Assembly (NCBI GenBank): GCA_023451735.1
Contig: JAEXYH010000088.1
Location: 1 to 64,000, forward strand
Length of the DNA: 64,000 nucleotides
Source of the DNA: Pseudomonadota bacterium
GTDB lineage: Bacteria > Pseudomonadota > Alphaproteobacteria > Rhizobiales > Rhizobiaceae
Direction of reading: 5' to 3'
Part shown: positions 54,085 through 64,000 of the stretch, piece by piece
Position numbering within the stretch: the stretch's first letter is position 1
How the letters are laid out: each line of letters starts with the position of its first letter
Made by a program: the position numbers and the translations under genes
Notes under the pieces: model-generated
Databases searched by the model: none
Seen by the model: only the letters and a program-made list of their open reading frames with translations
Told to the model about the DNA's origin: nothing

Positions 54085-57084
54085 ATGAGATCACAGCGGC
54101 TTTATTCGGCGCGTATTGCAGGTTTTTTAGTAGCGGCAGTTTTGTCTGTCCCGCGTGCCTATGCTGAAGACGATTTTGCCGGCCATCAAACGATCTCTTC
54201 GGCGGTGAACGATTTGTGGGTGATCGTCGTCTCGGCCTGTGTGATGTTCATGCAGGTTGGCCTGTTGTTTCGCATGGCCGGTTCGGCGCGGCCGGGAAAT
54301 TCGCTAACGGTCGCAAGAACAAACCTCCTGGGTTTTGTCCTCGCCGTTGTCGCATTTGCATTGGTCGGAGCCACCCTGGCTTTCGGACAATCGCAGCTAC
54401 TCCCATTCGGAACCGGGCCGGGCCTCTCGCTGTTTGACGATCTGGCATCCGGGCAGGCCGCGATGATACTTTTCCAGTTGATGCTCGGCGGTGTCGCGGT
54501 CACCATCTTTTCCAGCTCGGCGGCAGGACGAATGGCCCCGAAGGCCTTCATCCTTGCCTGCCTGATCGTGGCAGGCGTGCTCTATCCGGTGTTTCTTCAT
54601 TGGGTTCGTGGGGATATGATCTTCCCCAATATCTCGGCATTCCTCGCTAACCTCGATTTCGTCGATCTTGCCGGCGGCGTTACGGTCCATGCGACCGCCG
54701 GATGGATAACGCTCGCCGCCTGTATGGTGATCGGTTCACGTAGTCATGGGTCTGGCCGCAACGTGATCTTCTCCGTTGCCGGAGCCTTGCTGCTTCTGGT
54801 CGGCTGGGCCGGACTGAACGGCGGCTTCGCAATGGCCCGCGACGCGAACATGCCGGCCGTTATCGTCAACTCGCTTTTGGCCGGCGGAGCAGGCGCCTGT
54901 TGCGGTTACCTGGTCGCCCTGCGCGCGGATCGGCAGGTTTTGCCGGAGCGGCTGATCTCCGGCATGCTGGGTGGACTGGCAGCCGTCACCGCCGGCTCGG
55001 GCCTTTTCGATGTCACTGGCGCATTGGTCGTGGGCGGGATCGGCGGTGTCGTTGCCATTTGCGGCAATCTCTTCGTCGCGCATGTATTGAAGGTCGATGA
55101 TTCGATGGGCGTGGTTGGCATCCACGCCTTTGCCGGCGCGGCCGGTGCGCTGCTTTTGCCGCTGGTCGCACCGCTTGCGCATCTGCCCGCATCAGGAAGG
55201 CTGGAACAGCTGTGGATTCAGGTCGTCGGAGTTGGTTTCAATTTCTATTGGGCGTTCGGAGCGAGCTATCTCTTCTTCCTGTTTCTCGACCGCATCATGG
55301 TCATTCGCAAGGCGGCGGATGCACAGGATGAACGTGACGAGGTGATCGCCGAATGGTCGCGCCAATATGATGAAGCCGAACGCGTGGCTGCCTTGGCGAA
55401 GGCCACATTCGAAGCGATCATGATCCATCGCGACGGCATCGTGGTTGATGGTAACGAGGAACTGGCAAAGCTCGTCGGACGCCCTCTGCCTGATTTGATC
55501 GGTCGTTCCATCTTCGATTTCCTGCGGGACGGGGAGGCGATCCGGGTTTCCGAGATCATCAAGCTCAATGATGATGCCCGGCATGAGATTTCAATCGAGC
55601 TGCCGGATGGGGTGTTGGTGCCTGTTGCCGCCCGCGGCCGCGATATCACCTTCCACGGCGAAAAAGCCCGTGTCGGCTGCTTCGTCGATTTGCGCGAGAG
55701 GAAAGAGGCCGAGAAACACATCCGCTATCTTGCATTGCACGATCCGCTGACGGGCCTGCCCAATCGCGTCCTGTTCACCGAAAGCCTGAACGAGATCGTG
55801 GCGCGTGCCGGGGACGGCCGTGCTTTCGGCATTGCTATGATCGATCTCGACCGCTTCAAGGACATCAACGACATTCACGGACATCAGGCCGGCGATGCCG
55901 TCATTCGCGAGGTGTCAGCCAGATTGATGGCAGCCGCGGGGCCACAGGATATGGTCGCCCGCCTTGGCGGCGATGAGTTCGCGGCAATTCTGGGAAGCGT
56001 ATCGACGGAGCAGGATCTGGAGGCTTTCAGCAGGCGTGTGCTGGAGGCCATGGCCATGCCGATCGATATCCGCCGTGGCGAGCAGGTGAACGTTACACTC
56101 AGCATCGGCGCCGCCCTGTCTCCCGACCATGCCACGGACAAGGATACGCTTGTCGGCTGTGCCGACATCGCGCTTTACCACGCCAAGGGTTCCGGTAGAA
56201 ATGCCTTCCGCCTTTTCCGTTGCGGCATGAACGACCTGATCGAAAAACGCCGTGCGCTGGAAGGTGATCTCGAACTGGCCCTGCAACAGGGCCAGTTCGA
56301 GCTCTACCTGCAGCCGCGCGTCAACGCCAATGATGCTTCCATCAGTGGCTACGAGGCGTTGTTACGCTGGAGCCACCCGACAAAAGGCATGGTCAGCCCG
56401 GCTGACTTTATTCCGGTGGCCGAAGCATCGGGCAAGATCATCCAGCTCGGGGAATGGGTGCTGGCAGAGGCGGCCAGACTGCTCGACGGTATCGAGGGGC
56501 ATATCAGCGTCAACGTAAGCCCGCTTCAGTTCCGCCACGGTGATTTTACGTCCAACCTCGCCGATCTCCTGCGGCGAACCGGTGCCGATCCCCGCCGCAT
56601 CGAGCTCGAAATCACCGAGAGCGTGCTGATCGACGATGACCAGCGAGCGGTCCATATCTTCGGCGAGCTGAAGAATATGGGCTTCACCATTGCGCTGGAC
56701 GATTTCGGCACCGGTTATTCCTCGCTCAGTTACCTGAGCCGTTACCCGTTCGACACGCTCAAGATAGACCGCAGTTTCGTGGCCAATCTCGGGGTCGCGG
56801 AGAATGCCCGCATGATCGTGCGAACGATCATCGATCTGGGTACGGGGCTCGGAATGAAGGTTGTTGCCGAAGGCGTCGAAACGCCGGAGGAAGCCCTGTT
56901 CCTCGCGCATGCAGGCTGCCATGAACTGCAGGGATATCTTCTCGGACGACCTGCGAAAGTATCCGATATTGTACGGCAGATCGATTCCGCGATTGCCGTT
57001 CAGTTAAAACATATGCCGCGTAGATTGCCGGAAATCGGCGAGCCCGGATTCAATCGGAATGCAGATACGCGTCTTATTGGTTGA
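54085..57084 (+). CDS. Amt-like ammonium-transporter domain fused to PAS-GGDEF-EAL
   Basis: The 999-residue protein has an Amt/Rh membrane domain (about 1-425), with the twin pore histidines kept in LAGGVTVHATAGW and MGVVGIHAFAGAAG. The phenylalanine following the second gate region is changed (GWAGLNGG where AmtB has GFNAG). A coiled linker and PAS domain (about 445-545) lead to GGDEF (DPLTGLPNRVLF at 553, RLGGDEF at 628) and EAL (GYEALLRW at about 755, EITESVL, DDFGTGYSS, LKIDRSFV, AEGVET). The GGDEF lacks the RxxD inhibition site (GPQD). It probably couples ammonium binding to cyclic-di-GMP turnover. Confidence 0.9.
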   Translation: MRSQRLYSARIAGFLVAAVLSVPRAYAEDDFAGHQTISSAVNDLWVIVVSACVMFMQVGLLFRMAGSARPGNSLTVARTNLLGFVLAVVAFALVGATLAFGQSQLLPFGTGPGLSLFDDLASGQAAMILFQLMLGGVAVTIFSSSAAGRMAPKAFILACLIVAGVLYPVFLHWVRGDMIFPNISAFLANLDFVDLAGGVTVHATAGWITLAACMVIGSRSHGSGRNVIFSVAGALLLLVGWAGLNGGFAMARDANMPAVIVNSLLAGGAGACCGYLVALRADRQVLPERLISGMLGGLAAVTAGSGLFDVTGALVVGGIGGVVAICGNLFVAHVLKVDDSMGVVGIHAFAGAAGALLLPLVAPLAHLPASGRLEQLWIQVVGVGFNFYWAFGASYLFFLFLDRIMVIRKAADAQDERDEVIAEWSRQYDEAERVAALAKATFEAIMIHRDGIVVDGNEELAKLVGRPLPDLIGRSIFDFLRDGEAIRVSEIIKLNDDARHEISIELPDGVLVPVAARGRDITFHGEKARVGCFVDLRERKEAEKHIRYLALHDPLTGLPNRVLFTESLNEIVARAGDGRAFGIAMIDLDRFKDINDIHGHQAGDAVIREVSARLMAAAGPQDMVARLGGDEFAAILGSVSTEQDLEAFSRRVLEAMAMPIDIRRGEQVNVTLSIGAALSPDHATDKDTLVGCADIALYHAKGSGRNAFRLFRCGMNDLIEKRRALEGDLELALQQGQFELYLQPRVNANDASISGYEALLRWSHPTKGMVSPADFIPVAEASGKIIQLGEWVLAEAARLLDGIEGHISVNVSPLQFRHGDFTSNLADLLRRTGADPRRIELEITESVLIDDDQRAVHIFGELKNMGFTIALDDFGTGYSSLSYLSRYPFDTLKIDRSFVANLGVAENARMIVRTIIDLGTGLGMKVVAEGVETPEEALFLAHAGCHELQGYLLGRPAKVSDIVRQIDSAIAVQLKHMPRRLPEIGEPGFNRNADTRLIG

Positions 57085-57151
57085 CCTCCATGAGATCTGC
57101 CGGGATTTGAGGAAAACTTAACTGAGGAGCTCCTAAAAGAGGTTATTCTCA

Positions 57152-58429
57152 ATGGCGCAAGGAGCGCCCATGCAATGGCTTAATCTCGGCCTGTTTCTGG
57201 TTGAAGCGGTCGTCTATTTTTCCGTCATGACGGCGTTCCTGCATTTCCGGCGTCCGCTCGGCCTGGGTGTGTTTCTGGCAGCGCTCGGCGTGATGCATTT
57301 CATGGAAACCTATCTGGCAGCGGTCTTTTATGTCCTGCTGCCCTTCGGGACCGTCTCGCCGGGCTCGTCCATCTTTTTTGCCGGCAAGCTGATGATGATC
57401 CTGATGCTCTACATCAAGGAAGACGCAGCAACGGTGCGTCAGCCGATCTACGGCCTGTTCCTCGGCAATCTCCTGACTGTCGGCATCGCCCAGATTCTCC
57501 AGTGGCATGCAGCGGTCGCCTTGCCGGGCGGCCGCGCGGCCGACATGGGTTTCCTTGACGAGATGGGCTGGCTGATGGTCTGGGGCACGACACTGCTCTA
57601 CATCGATGCGATCGCCATTATCCTGCTTTATGAGCGGCTGGGACGGTGGACCGAACGCCATATGGTGCTGAGATTTGCCATCAGCGGCGCGGTGATCCTC
57701 ACCTTCGATCAGATCGGTTTCTTCTCCGTTCTTCATATCCTTCTCGATGCGCCGCCGGCGGTGTTCTTTGGGGGCTGGTATGCGAAGCTCTTTGCGGTGC
57801 TCATCTATTCGATCCTCTTTGCCGTTTATCTGAGGATCGACCGGAACGACCGATGGTCGGCCTCGTCACGGCAGATCAAGGACATCTTCCACGACCTGAC
57901 TTTCCGCGAGCGCTATCAGGCGTTACTTGCCAAGGCCGGGTTGGATGGTCTGACCGGATTGTTCGACCGAGGCCGTTATGAGATGGACGGGCCGGAGCTC
58001 GTGCGCAAAAGCCTTGCGACACGCCGATCGATCAGCATCGTCATCGTCGATGCCGACCACTTTAAGGAAGTTAACGACCGGTTCGGTCATCAGCGCGGCG
58101 ATGTGGTTCTGAAAGAACTGGCGGGCTGCTTGAGCAAGATGACCCGTACCGGCGATCATCTGTCCCGCTTCGGTGGCGAAGAATTCGTGTTGCTGTTGCC
58201 CGATACCGCTCACGACGATGCTCTCGAAATGGCGGAGCGTCTTCGTCAGGATATCACCGACTGCGTGTCTCGCCCGGACGGCACGACACTGACGGTCTCG
58301 ATCGGCGTGGCGACGGCTCCTGAAGATGGCCAGACACTCGACCTCATTCTTGGCAGGGCGGATGAACGGCTTTACCAGGCAAAAAATAACGGCCGTGACA
58401 GGGTTCACGGCCGTTATGGGAAAGTCTGA
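57152..58429 (+). CDS. Membrane-bound diguanylate cyclase
   Basis: The 425-residue protein has about six to seven transmembrane helices (MQWLNLGLFLVEAVVYFSVM onward, to about 235), a linker, then GGDEF with DGLTGLFDRGRY near 264 and SRFGGEEF near 340. The cyclase site is intact and the product-binding RxxD (RTGD) is present. It should make cyclic-di-GMP in response to a membrane signal. It is 67 bases after the Amt fusion gene and may share its transcript. ATG 57170 is an alternative start. Confidence 0.92.
   Translation: MAQGAPMQWLNLGLFLVEAVVYFSVMTAFLHFRRPLGLGVFLAALGVMHFMETYLAAVFYVLLPFGTVSPGSSIFFAGKLMMILMLYIKEDAATVRQPIYGLFLGNLLTVGIAQILQWHAAVALPGGRAADMGFLDEMGWLMVWGTTLLYIDAIAIILLYERLGRWTERHMVLRFAISGAVILTFDQIGFFSVLHILLDAPPAVFFGGWYAKLFAVLIYSILFAVYLRIDRNDRWSASSRQIKDIFHDLTFRERYQALLAKAGLDGLTGLFDRGRYEMDGPELVRKSLATRRSISIVIVDADHFKEVNDRFGHQRGDVVLKELAGCLSKMTRTGDHLSRFGGEEFVLLLPDTAHDDALEMAERLRQDITDCVSRPDGTTLTVSIGVATAPEDGQTLDLILGRADERLYQAKNNGRDRVHGRYGKV
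58381..58416 (-). terminator. Minus-strand terminator inside the end of the diguanylate cyclase gene
   Basis: TAACGGCCGTGA (58387-58398) and TCACGGCCGTTA (58405-58416) are perfect complements over a six-base loop. On the minus strand the stem is followed by T6 (58386-58381). It would stop azoR transcripts that pass the first terminator, and it overlaps the last codons of the plus-strand gene. Confidence 0.75.
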
Positions 58430-58490
58430 AACACAGGCAGTACCAGCAACAGTGGAAACTCGTTCTGAGTCAGGAATTGCTGGGAAATAA

Positions 58491-58519
58491 AAGCGATTCC
58501 CGTAAATGAGGGAGTCGCT
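58491..58519 (-). terminator. Terminator of azoR
   Basis: On the minus strand AGCGACTCCC pairs with GGGAATCGCT (58519-58510/58501-58492, one G-T pair), followed by TTTTATTT. It lies 12 bases after the azoR stop. Confidence 0.85.
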
Positions 58520-58530
58520 CTGTTGTCAGA

Positions 58531-59148
58531 TCAGGCGGCGAGCGCCAGCTGCTGGGTACGCTCCTGGGCAGACGCGATTGCCTTTTCGAATGCTTCCGGA
58601 CCGAAAGCCGTGCCTTCGACATAGATCACTTCGACATCGGTCATGCCCATGAAGGCGAGCACGGTCTTGAGGTAGGGAACGGCATGGTTCATCGCCATGG
58701 CCGGGCCTTCGGAATAGATGCCGGCGGCAGACAGAACGACATAGACCTTCTTGCCGGTGGCAAGGCCTTCAGGGCCTTCCGCGGTATAGCGGAAGGTCAG
58801 GCCGGCGCGAGCGACATTGTCGATCCAGCTCTTCAGCGTCGAATAGATGTTGAAGTTGATGAGGCCGGTCGCCAGCACGACGGTATCGGCGGCAAGCAGT
58901 TCGGTGGTCAGCGCGTCGGATTCGATGACGGCTGCAGCTTCGTCTGCAGTGCGGTCGGCAGGCTGCTTCTTGATGGCCGAGGTCGTGACTGTGTCGAGAT
59001 GCGCGATCGGGTTTTTGCCGAGGTCGCGATGGGCGACGGTTGCAGCAGGACTCTGAGCCTTCAACTTATCGACGAATTCGCTAGCGATCTTGGTAGAGAG
59101 CGAATCTGCGCCGCGCGGGCTGGAGGTGACGAGAAGAATGGAGGACAT
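58531..59148 (-). CDS. azoR: FMN-dependent NADH-azoreductase
   Basis: The 205-residue protein has the flavodoxin-like fold: SSILLVTSSPRGADSLSTKI binds FMN phosphate, ATGLINFNIYSTLKSWIDNV lies near 90, and the closing VLAFMGMTDVEVIYVEGTAF is typical of AzoR/AcpD. It reduces azo compounds and quinones by NADH. It is divergent from a LysR regulator, which probably controls it. Confidence 0.92.
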   Translation of the reverse strand: MSSILLVTSSPRGADSLSTKIASEFVDKLKAQSPAATVAHRDLGKNPIAHLDTVTTSAIKKQPADRTADEAAAVIESDALTTELLAADTVVLATGLINFNIYSTLKSWIDNVARAGLTFRYTAEGPEGLATGKKVYVVLSAAGIYSEGPAMAMNHAVPYLKTVLAFMGMTDVEVIYVEGTAFGPEAFEKAIASAQERTQQLALAA

Positions 59149-59244
59149 GGTGCCAATTCCTTGATTATCTTGGAGGCCTTGTGTCGACCTCGGTATATTG
59201 GGCGAGACTGGAGGCTCGTGCGACAGACAAATAGGTCTGGACCG

Positions 59245-59290
59245 CTATCGATAAAACAGGGATAATATCGAAGGTTTCTATCGATTATCT
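59245..59290. promoter_or_regulatory. Operator region between azoR and the LysR gene
   Basis: Three TATCGA copies lie at 59246-59251, 59266-59271 and 59279-59284. The outer two extend to TATCGAT, and TATCGATA at 59246 is self-complementary. ATCGA-AGGTTTC-TATCGAT fits a LysR-type T-N11-A box. The divergent layout supports control of azoR and of the regulator itself. Confidence 0.6.
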
Positions 59291-59301
59291 GGATAGCTCA
59301 C

Positions 59302-60273
59302 ATGGATGCCAACCCGACTCTCGACCAATTGCAGGTCTTCATCGCCGTTGCGGAAACGGGGAGCTTTTCGGCGGCGGCGCGGGCGCTCAATAGAGCGCAG
59401 TCGGTCGTCAGTTACACGATAGGCAACCTCGAAGCGCAGCTCGAAGTTACGCTTTTCGAGCGCAGTGGCGCGCGTCAGCCGAAGCTTACCGAGGCGGGCA
59501 GGGCGATGCTGGCGGACGCTCGCAGGATTGTGGCCGATCTGCAGGTCATGCGCTCGCGCGCCAAGGGCATCCGGCAGGGGCTGGAGGCGGAAATCACGCT
59601 GGCGATCAGCGTCATGGTTCCGGCCGATGCGCTTGTCGCAGAACTGAAGGAGTTCAGGACGGAGTTTCCGACCGTCGCCCTCAACCTCAATGTCGGCGAA
59701 CTCGGCATGGTGATGAACCTCGTCATGAACGGTAAGGCGGATATCGGCATCGGTGGGGCTTTGCTGAAGCAGGACGATTCGCTGATGGCGGAAAAGATCG
59801 GACACGCCTTTCTGCTGCCGGTCGCAGCCGCGGATCATCCGCTCGCGAAACTCGGGCGGCCTCTTACGCTTGCCGATGTCCGCGAAGAGACGCAACTGGT
59901 CGTCACCGACGCCTCGGGCATCACTGCCGGCCGTGATTTCAATGTCCTGTCCTACAAGATCTGGCGGGTCAGCGATATCGCCACCAAGCATCATCTCGTC
60001 AGAGGCGGGCTCGGTTGGGGTGGTCTGCCGGCATCGCTGGTGCGCGATGATGTGCGCGAAGGCAATCTTGTCGTCCTTGATATCGAAGCCTATGAGCAGG
60101 GAGAATACCCGCTTTATGCGCTGCGCAGGACGGCAAGTCCGCCCGGACCTGCCGGCCAGTGGCTGATCGATTCCTTTGCCCGCCGGCTGTCGACTTGCCC
60201 GAACAAGGAGCATTTCACCACCTTGCTCCGTGCGGATATCGACAAGCCCGCCTATTCTGAGGCAGCGGAATAG
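59302..60273 (+). CDS. LysR-family transcriptional regulator
   Basis: The 323-residue protein has the N-terminal winged helix-turn-helix LDQLQVFIAVAETGSFSAAA, then LNRAQSVVSYTIGNLEAQLE, and the effector-binding domain from about 90. Such proteins bind a small coinducer and activate a divergent gene. Here azoR, on the other strand, is the likely target, so quinone or azo stress is the likely signal; that is inference. Confidence 0.92.
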   Translation: MDANPTLDQLQVFIAVAETGSFSAAARALNRAQSVVSYTIGNLEAQLEVTLFERSGARQPKLTEAGRAMLADARRIVADLQVMRSRAKGIRQGLEAEITLAISVMVPADALVAELKEFRTEFPTVALNLNVGELGMVMNLVMNGKADIGIGGALLKQDDSLMAEKIGHAFLLPVAAADHPLAKLGRPLTLADVREETQLVVTDASGITAGRDFNVLSYKIWRVSDIATKHHLVRGGLGWGGLPASLVRDDVREGNLVVLDIEAYEQGEYPLYALRRTASPPGPAGQWLIDSFARRLSTCPNKEHFTTLLRADIDKPAYSEAAE

Positions 60274-60476
60274 GCAGCATTGAAGCGAGGCGATTGACCC
60301 CGGTCGGATGATCTTGATATAGATCGCGCACGGTCAGCAGTTCGCCGAGGCGTCGCCGTCCCTTCCGGGAAGCTAAACCTGCAGTTTCAGATATCAGCAC
60401 TTATCCTGTGCCGAAGTCGAAAAGACGGTGACCAGCGACATACCCAGACGGACCGGCACGCTTCAAAGGATGAGCC
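60274..60476. other. Gap between the LysR gene and the DUF2087 gene
   Basis: No gene is supported in 203 bases. A short inverted repeat, GATCTTGATATAGATC (about 60310-60325), is the only structure seen. Confidence 0.35.
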
Positions 60477-61088
60477 ATGCCCAGAACCATCTTTCCGATG
60501 GCCGTTTCAGATATGTCGGCCTTCGCCAAATCACTGCGGGACCAGATCGACAAGCTCGACCACAAACCCAGCCATGTGGAGATGCTCAATCTCCTGAGCC
60601 GCGCCGCCGGTTTTCGCAACTACCAGCATTTTCGCGCAACGGCGGACAACCGCGAGCCCCTCGATATCGCCCCCATCGCCGCCGAGCCTGAACCGCAGGC
60701 GGACGAGCGCCGCGTGATGCATACGCTTCGCGTCTTCAACCGTGACGGCCGCATCACCCGCTGGCCGGGCAAACGCGCGCAACAGCAATTGTGCCTCTGG
60801 TATCTCTGGTCAAAGATCCCGCGCGGACAGCTTTTTTCCGAACGGGAGATCAGCGCGTTCCTCACCGGCCTGCACCTCTTCGAGGATGCGGCATTGCTCA
60901 GGCGGGATCTCTTCGACCTTGGCCTCGTCACCCGCAAACGCGACGGCAGTGACTACCGCCGCATCGAGAAAAAGCCGCCGCCGGAATTGGGTCTTCTCCT
61001 GCGCAAGGTCGTAACCTTACCCATGAAAGCCCCGACCCGGCATACACTGCCGGCAGCAAGCCTGCCGGAAACTGCAAGCCCAGCCTGA
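60477..61088 (+). CDS. DUF2087 domain protein
   Basis: The 203-residue protein has an N-terminal helical part of the type found in small rhizobial proteins (VEMLNLLSRAAGFRNYQHFR) and a C-terminal DUF2087 domain: FNRDGRITRWPGKRAQQQLC, LWYLWSKIPRGQLFSEREIS, then DLFDLGLVTRKRDGSDYRRI. DUF2087 occurs at the end of some ArsR-type regulators, so nucleic-acid binding is possible. Start codons downstream (60513, 60519) are possible too. Confidence 0.78.
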   Translation: MPRTIFPMAVSDMSAFAKSLRDQIDKLDHKPSHVEMLNLLSRAAGFRNYQHFRATADNREPLDIAPIAAEPEPQADERRVMHTLRVFNRDGRITRWPGKRAQQQLCLWYLWSKIPRGQLFSEREISAFLTGLHLFEDAALLRRDLFDLGLVTRKRDGSDYRRIEKKPPPELGLLLRKVVTLPMKAPTRHTLPAASLPETASPA

Positions 61089-61093
61089 CAGCG

Positions 61094-61930
61094 TCACAGC
61101 GTCAGCGTGCCGGTAATGCATGTCGCGACCTCGCCGCCGACCCAGATGTCGTCGCCGACCTTGTCGACATGCACCCGGCCGGCACGACCGAGCACGGTGC
61201 CTTGGGCCGCGACATAGCTTTCCGGCGCGACGCCCGAGCCGATCAGCCATTGGGCAAGACCGGCATTGAGGCTTCCCGTCACCGGGTCCTCGTAGCCATT
61301 GCGGGTAAAGGCGCGCACTTCGAACTGCGCGTCTTGACCGTCCGCCTGCGGATCGAACCGACCGACCAGTCCGACCCGCGCTCCTGCGAGAATGGAATAG
61401 TCCGGTCTGACCGCCAGCACATCCGCACGCGAGGGCAGGCGGATGCCGATCCAGTCCGGCCCGTTTTCGACCCAGTTACTGTCCTCGATCATGGCTGCCG
61501 GAATGCGGAGCCCCCTGGCGATCCTGTCGATCAGCGTCGGCTCCACCGCACCGCTACGGACAAGCGGCGGTGCAGCAAATGCCAGTCGCCGGCCGTCGCG
61601 ACGGATACGCACCAGCCCCGCGCCGCACTCCTGCACGATCTCGCCGTCGGGTACGCTCTCCGCTTGGCTCAGCCACACATGCGCGCTGCCGAGTGTCGGA
61701 TGCCCCGCAAACGGCAGTTCTTGCGTCGGCGTGAAAATCCTAACCCGGTAATGCGCCTCCGCCGCCGTCGGCTTCAGGAGAAAGGTCGTCTCGCTGAGAT
61801 TGGTCCAGTTGGCAAAAGCCTGCATCTGTGCGTCATCCAGTGCATCCGCGCCGGTGACCACCGCAAGCGCATTGCCGCGCATCGGCTCATTGGAAAAGAC
61901 ATCGACCTGCTGAAAGGGGAATGTGGGCAT
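61094..61930 (-). CDS. PhzF-family isomerase-like protein
   Basis: ATG 61930 (MPTFPFQQVDVFSNEPMRGN) gives 278 residues. The two-lobed PhzF fold has ANWTNLSETTFLLKP with the catalytic Glu near 45, FTPTQELPFAGHPTLGSAHV near 70 and GYEDPVTGSLNAGLAQWLI near 214. Members isomerise small metabolites in phenazine or other pathways; rhizobial copies have no assigned substrate. The convergent DUF2087 gene ends six bases away. Confidence 0.9.
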   Translation of the reverse strand: MPTFPFQQVDVFSNEPMRGNALAVVTGADALDDAQMQAFANWTNLSETTFLLKPTAAEAHYRVRIFTPTQELPFAGHPTLGSAHVWLSQAESVPDGEIVQECGAGLVRIRRDGRRLAFAAPPLVRSGAVEPTLIDRIARGLRIPAAMIEDSNWVENGPDWIGIRLPSRADVLAVRPDYSILAGARVGLVGRFDPQADGQDAQFEVRAFTRNGYEDPVTGSLNAGLAQWLIGSGVAPESYVAAQGTVLGRAGRVHVDKVGDDIWVGGEVATCITGTLTL

Positions 61931-62009
61931 AAATGATATCCGATGTGGCGAGGATTGGTTGTGAAGCTTTTTGGAGGATCGCGGGCACCCCAATTTCCTC
62001 ATTTCTGTT

Positions 62010-62128
62010 CCTCGGGTTAAACCCGAGGATTGTCACGGGAATCCGGCGACCCGGTGTCCATCGGGTCGGAAGACTCTTTCCAGCGCGAGGACTTCGGCTG
62101 GCTGGATCCCTATGCCGGGCATAGGGAT
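62010..62128. repeat. Cluster of three palindromic repeats
   Basis: Three hairpins lie in 119 bases: CCTCGGGT/ACCCGAGG (62010-62017/62021-62028), CGACCCG/CGGGTCG (62047-62053/62062-62068) and ATCCCTATGC/GCATAGGGAT (62106-62115/62119-62128). This build is common for intergenic mosaic/RIME-like repeats in rhizobia. It lies between the PhzF-like gene and the end of the cyclic-nucleotide phosphodiesterase gene. Confidence 0.7.
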
Positions 62129-62144
62129 GGGCGGGGTGCCGCGG

Positions 62145-64000
<1,856 letters not shown>

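Overview
The window is about 64 kb of a GC-rich alphaproteobacterial chromosome, most likely from the Rhizobiaceae (Rhizobium/Agrobacterium/Allorhizobium group). The evidence is the gene order tuf, S10, spc (with secY-adk) and alpha operon, a B12-dependent ribonucleotide reductase, a RopB/Omp25-like outer-membrane protein, DUF882, DUF1883 and HlyU family genes, and rhizobial-style palindromic intergenic repeats. Species cannot be fixed from the sequence alone.

Region 1 (1-15.1 kb) is the ribosomal-protein supercluster on the plus strand: the end of tuf and its terminator, a structured leader, rpsJ to rpsQ, an internal terminator, rplN to rplO, another terminator, then secY-adk, rpsM-rpsK-rpoA-rplQ and a final terminator. 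Region 2 (15.1-31.3 kb) holds mixed housekeeping genes: DUF2809, DUF817, two adjacent DUF1801 genes, an SDR protein lacking the usual YxxxK, msrPQ, a DUF4112 protein, ilvD, an LprI-like protein, a YkvA-like protein, a Deg protease with rarA, an esterase, DUF1883, a ketopantoate-reductase-like enzyme, an acyltransferase and an outer-membrane protein. Between DUF1883 and the panE-like gene lies a candidate small RNA with an EcfG/RpoE2-type promoter and two hairpin loops that share UCCCCU.

Region 3 (31.3-39.5 kb) carries a chemotaxis receptor, a YegP-like small protein, a DUF882 protein, a membrane alpha/beta hydrolase, glycerol dehydrogenase and a BrnT-type toxin with a helix-turn-helix antitoxin. 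The toxin frame has no ordinary start codon at its expected N-terminus. Next to it (39.5-40.6 kb) is a small accessory patch with a broken gene: its frames are rejoined by removing one copy of a 13-bp tandem duplication and adding one T to a T8 run.

Region 4 (40.6-53.5 kb) has nrdJ with two NrdR boxes upstream, gpt, a NodL/Maa-type acetyltransferase, a universal stress protein, a CinA-like protein, wrbA, an FkbM methyltransferase, tRNA-Leu(UAA), a DUF3597 protein, an exported esterase and threonine dehydratase. Region 5 (53.6-58.4 kb) is a cyclic-di-GMP block: HlyU, a 999-residue fusion of an ammonium-transporter-like membrane domain to PAS-GGDEF-EAL, and a second membrane-bound diguanylate cyclase. 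Region 6 (58.5-64 kb) has azoR divergent from a LysR regulator, a DUF2087 protein, a PhzF-like protein, a cluster of palindromic repeats and the start-truncated end of a 2',3'-cyclic-nucleotide phosphodiesterase/3'-nucleotidase gene.
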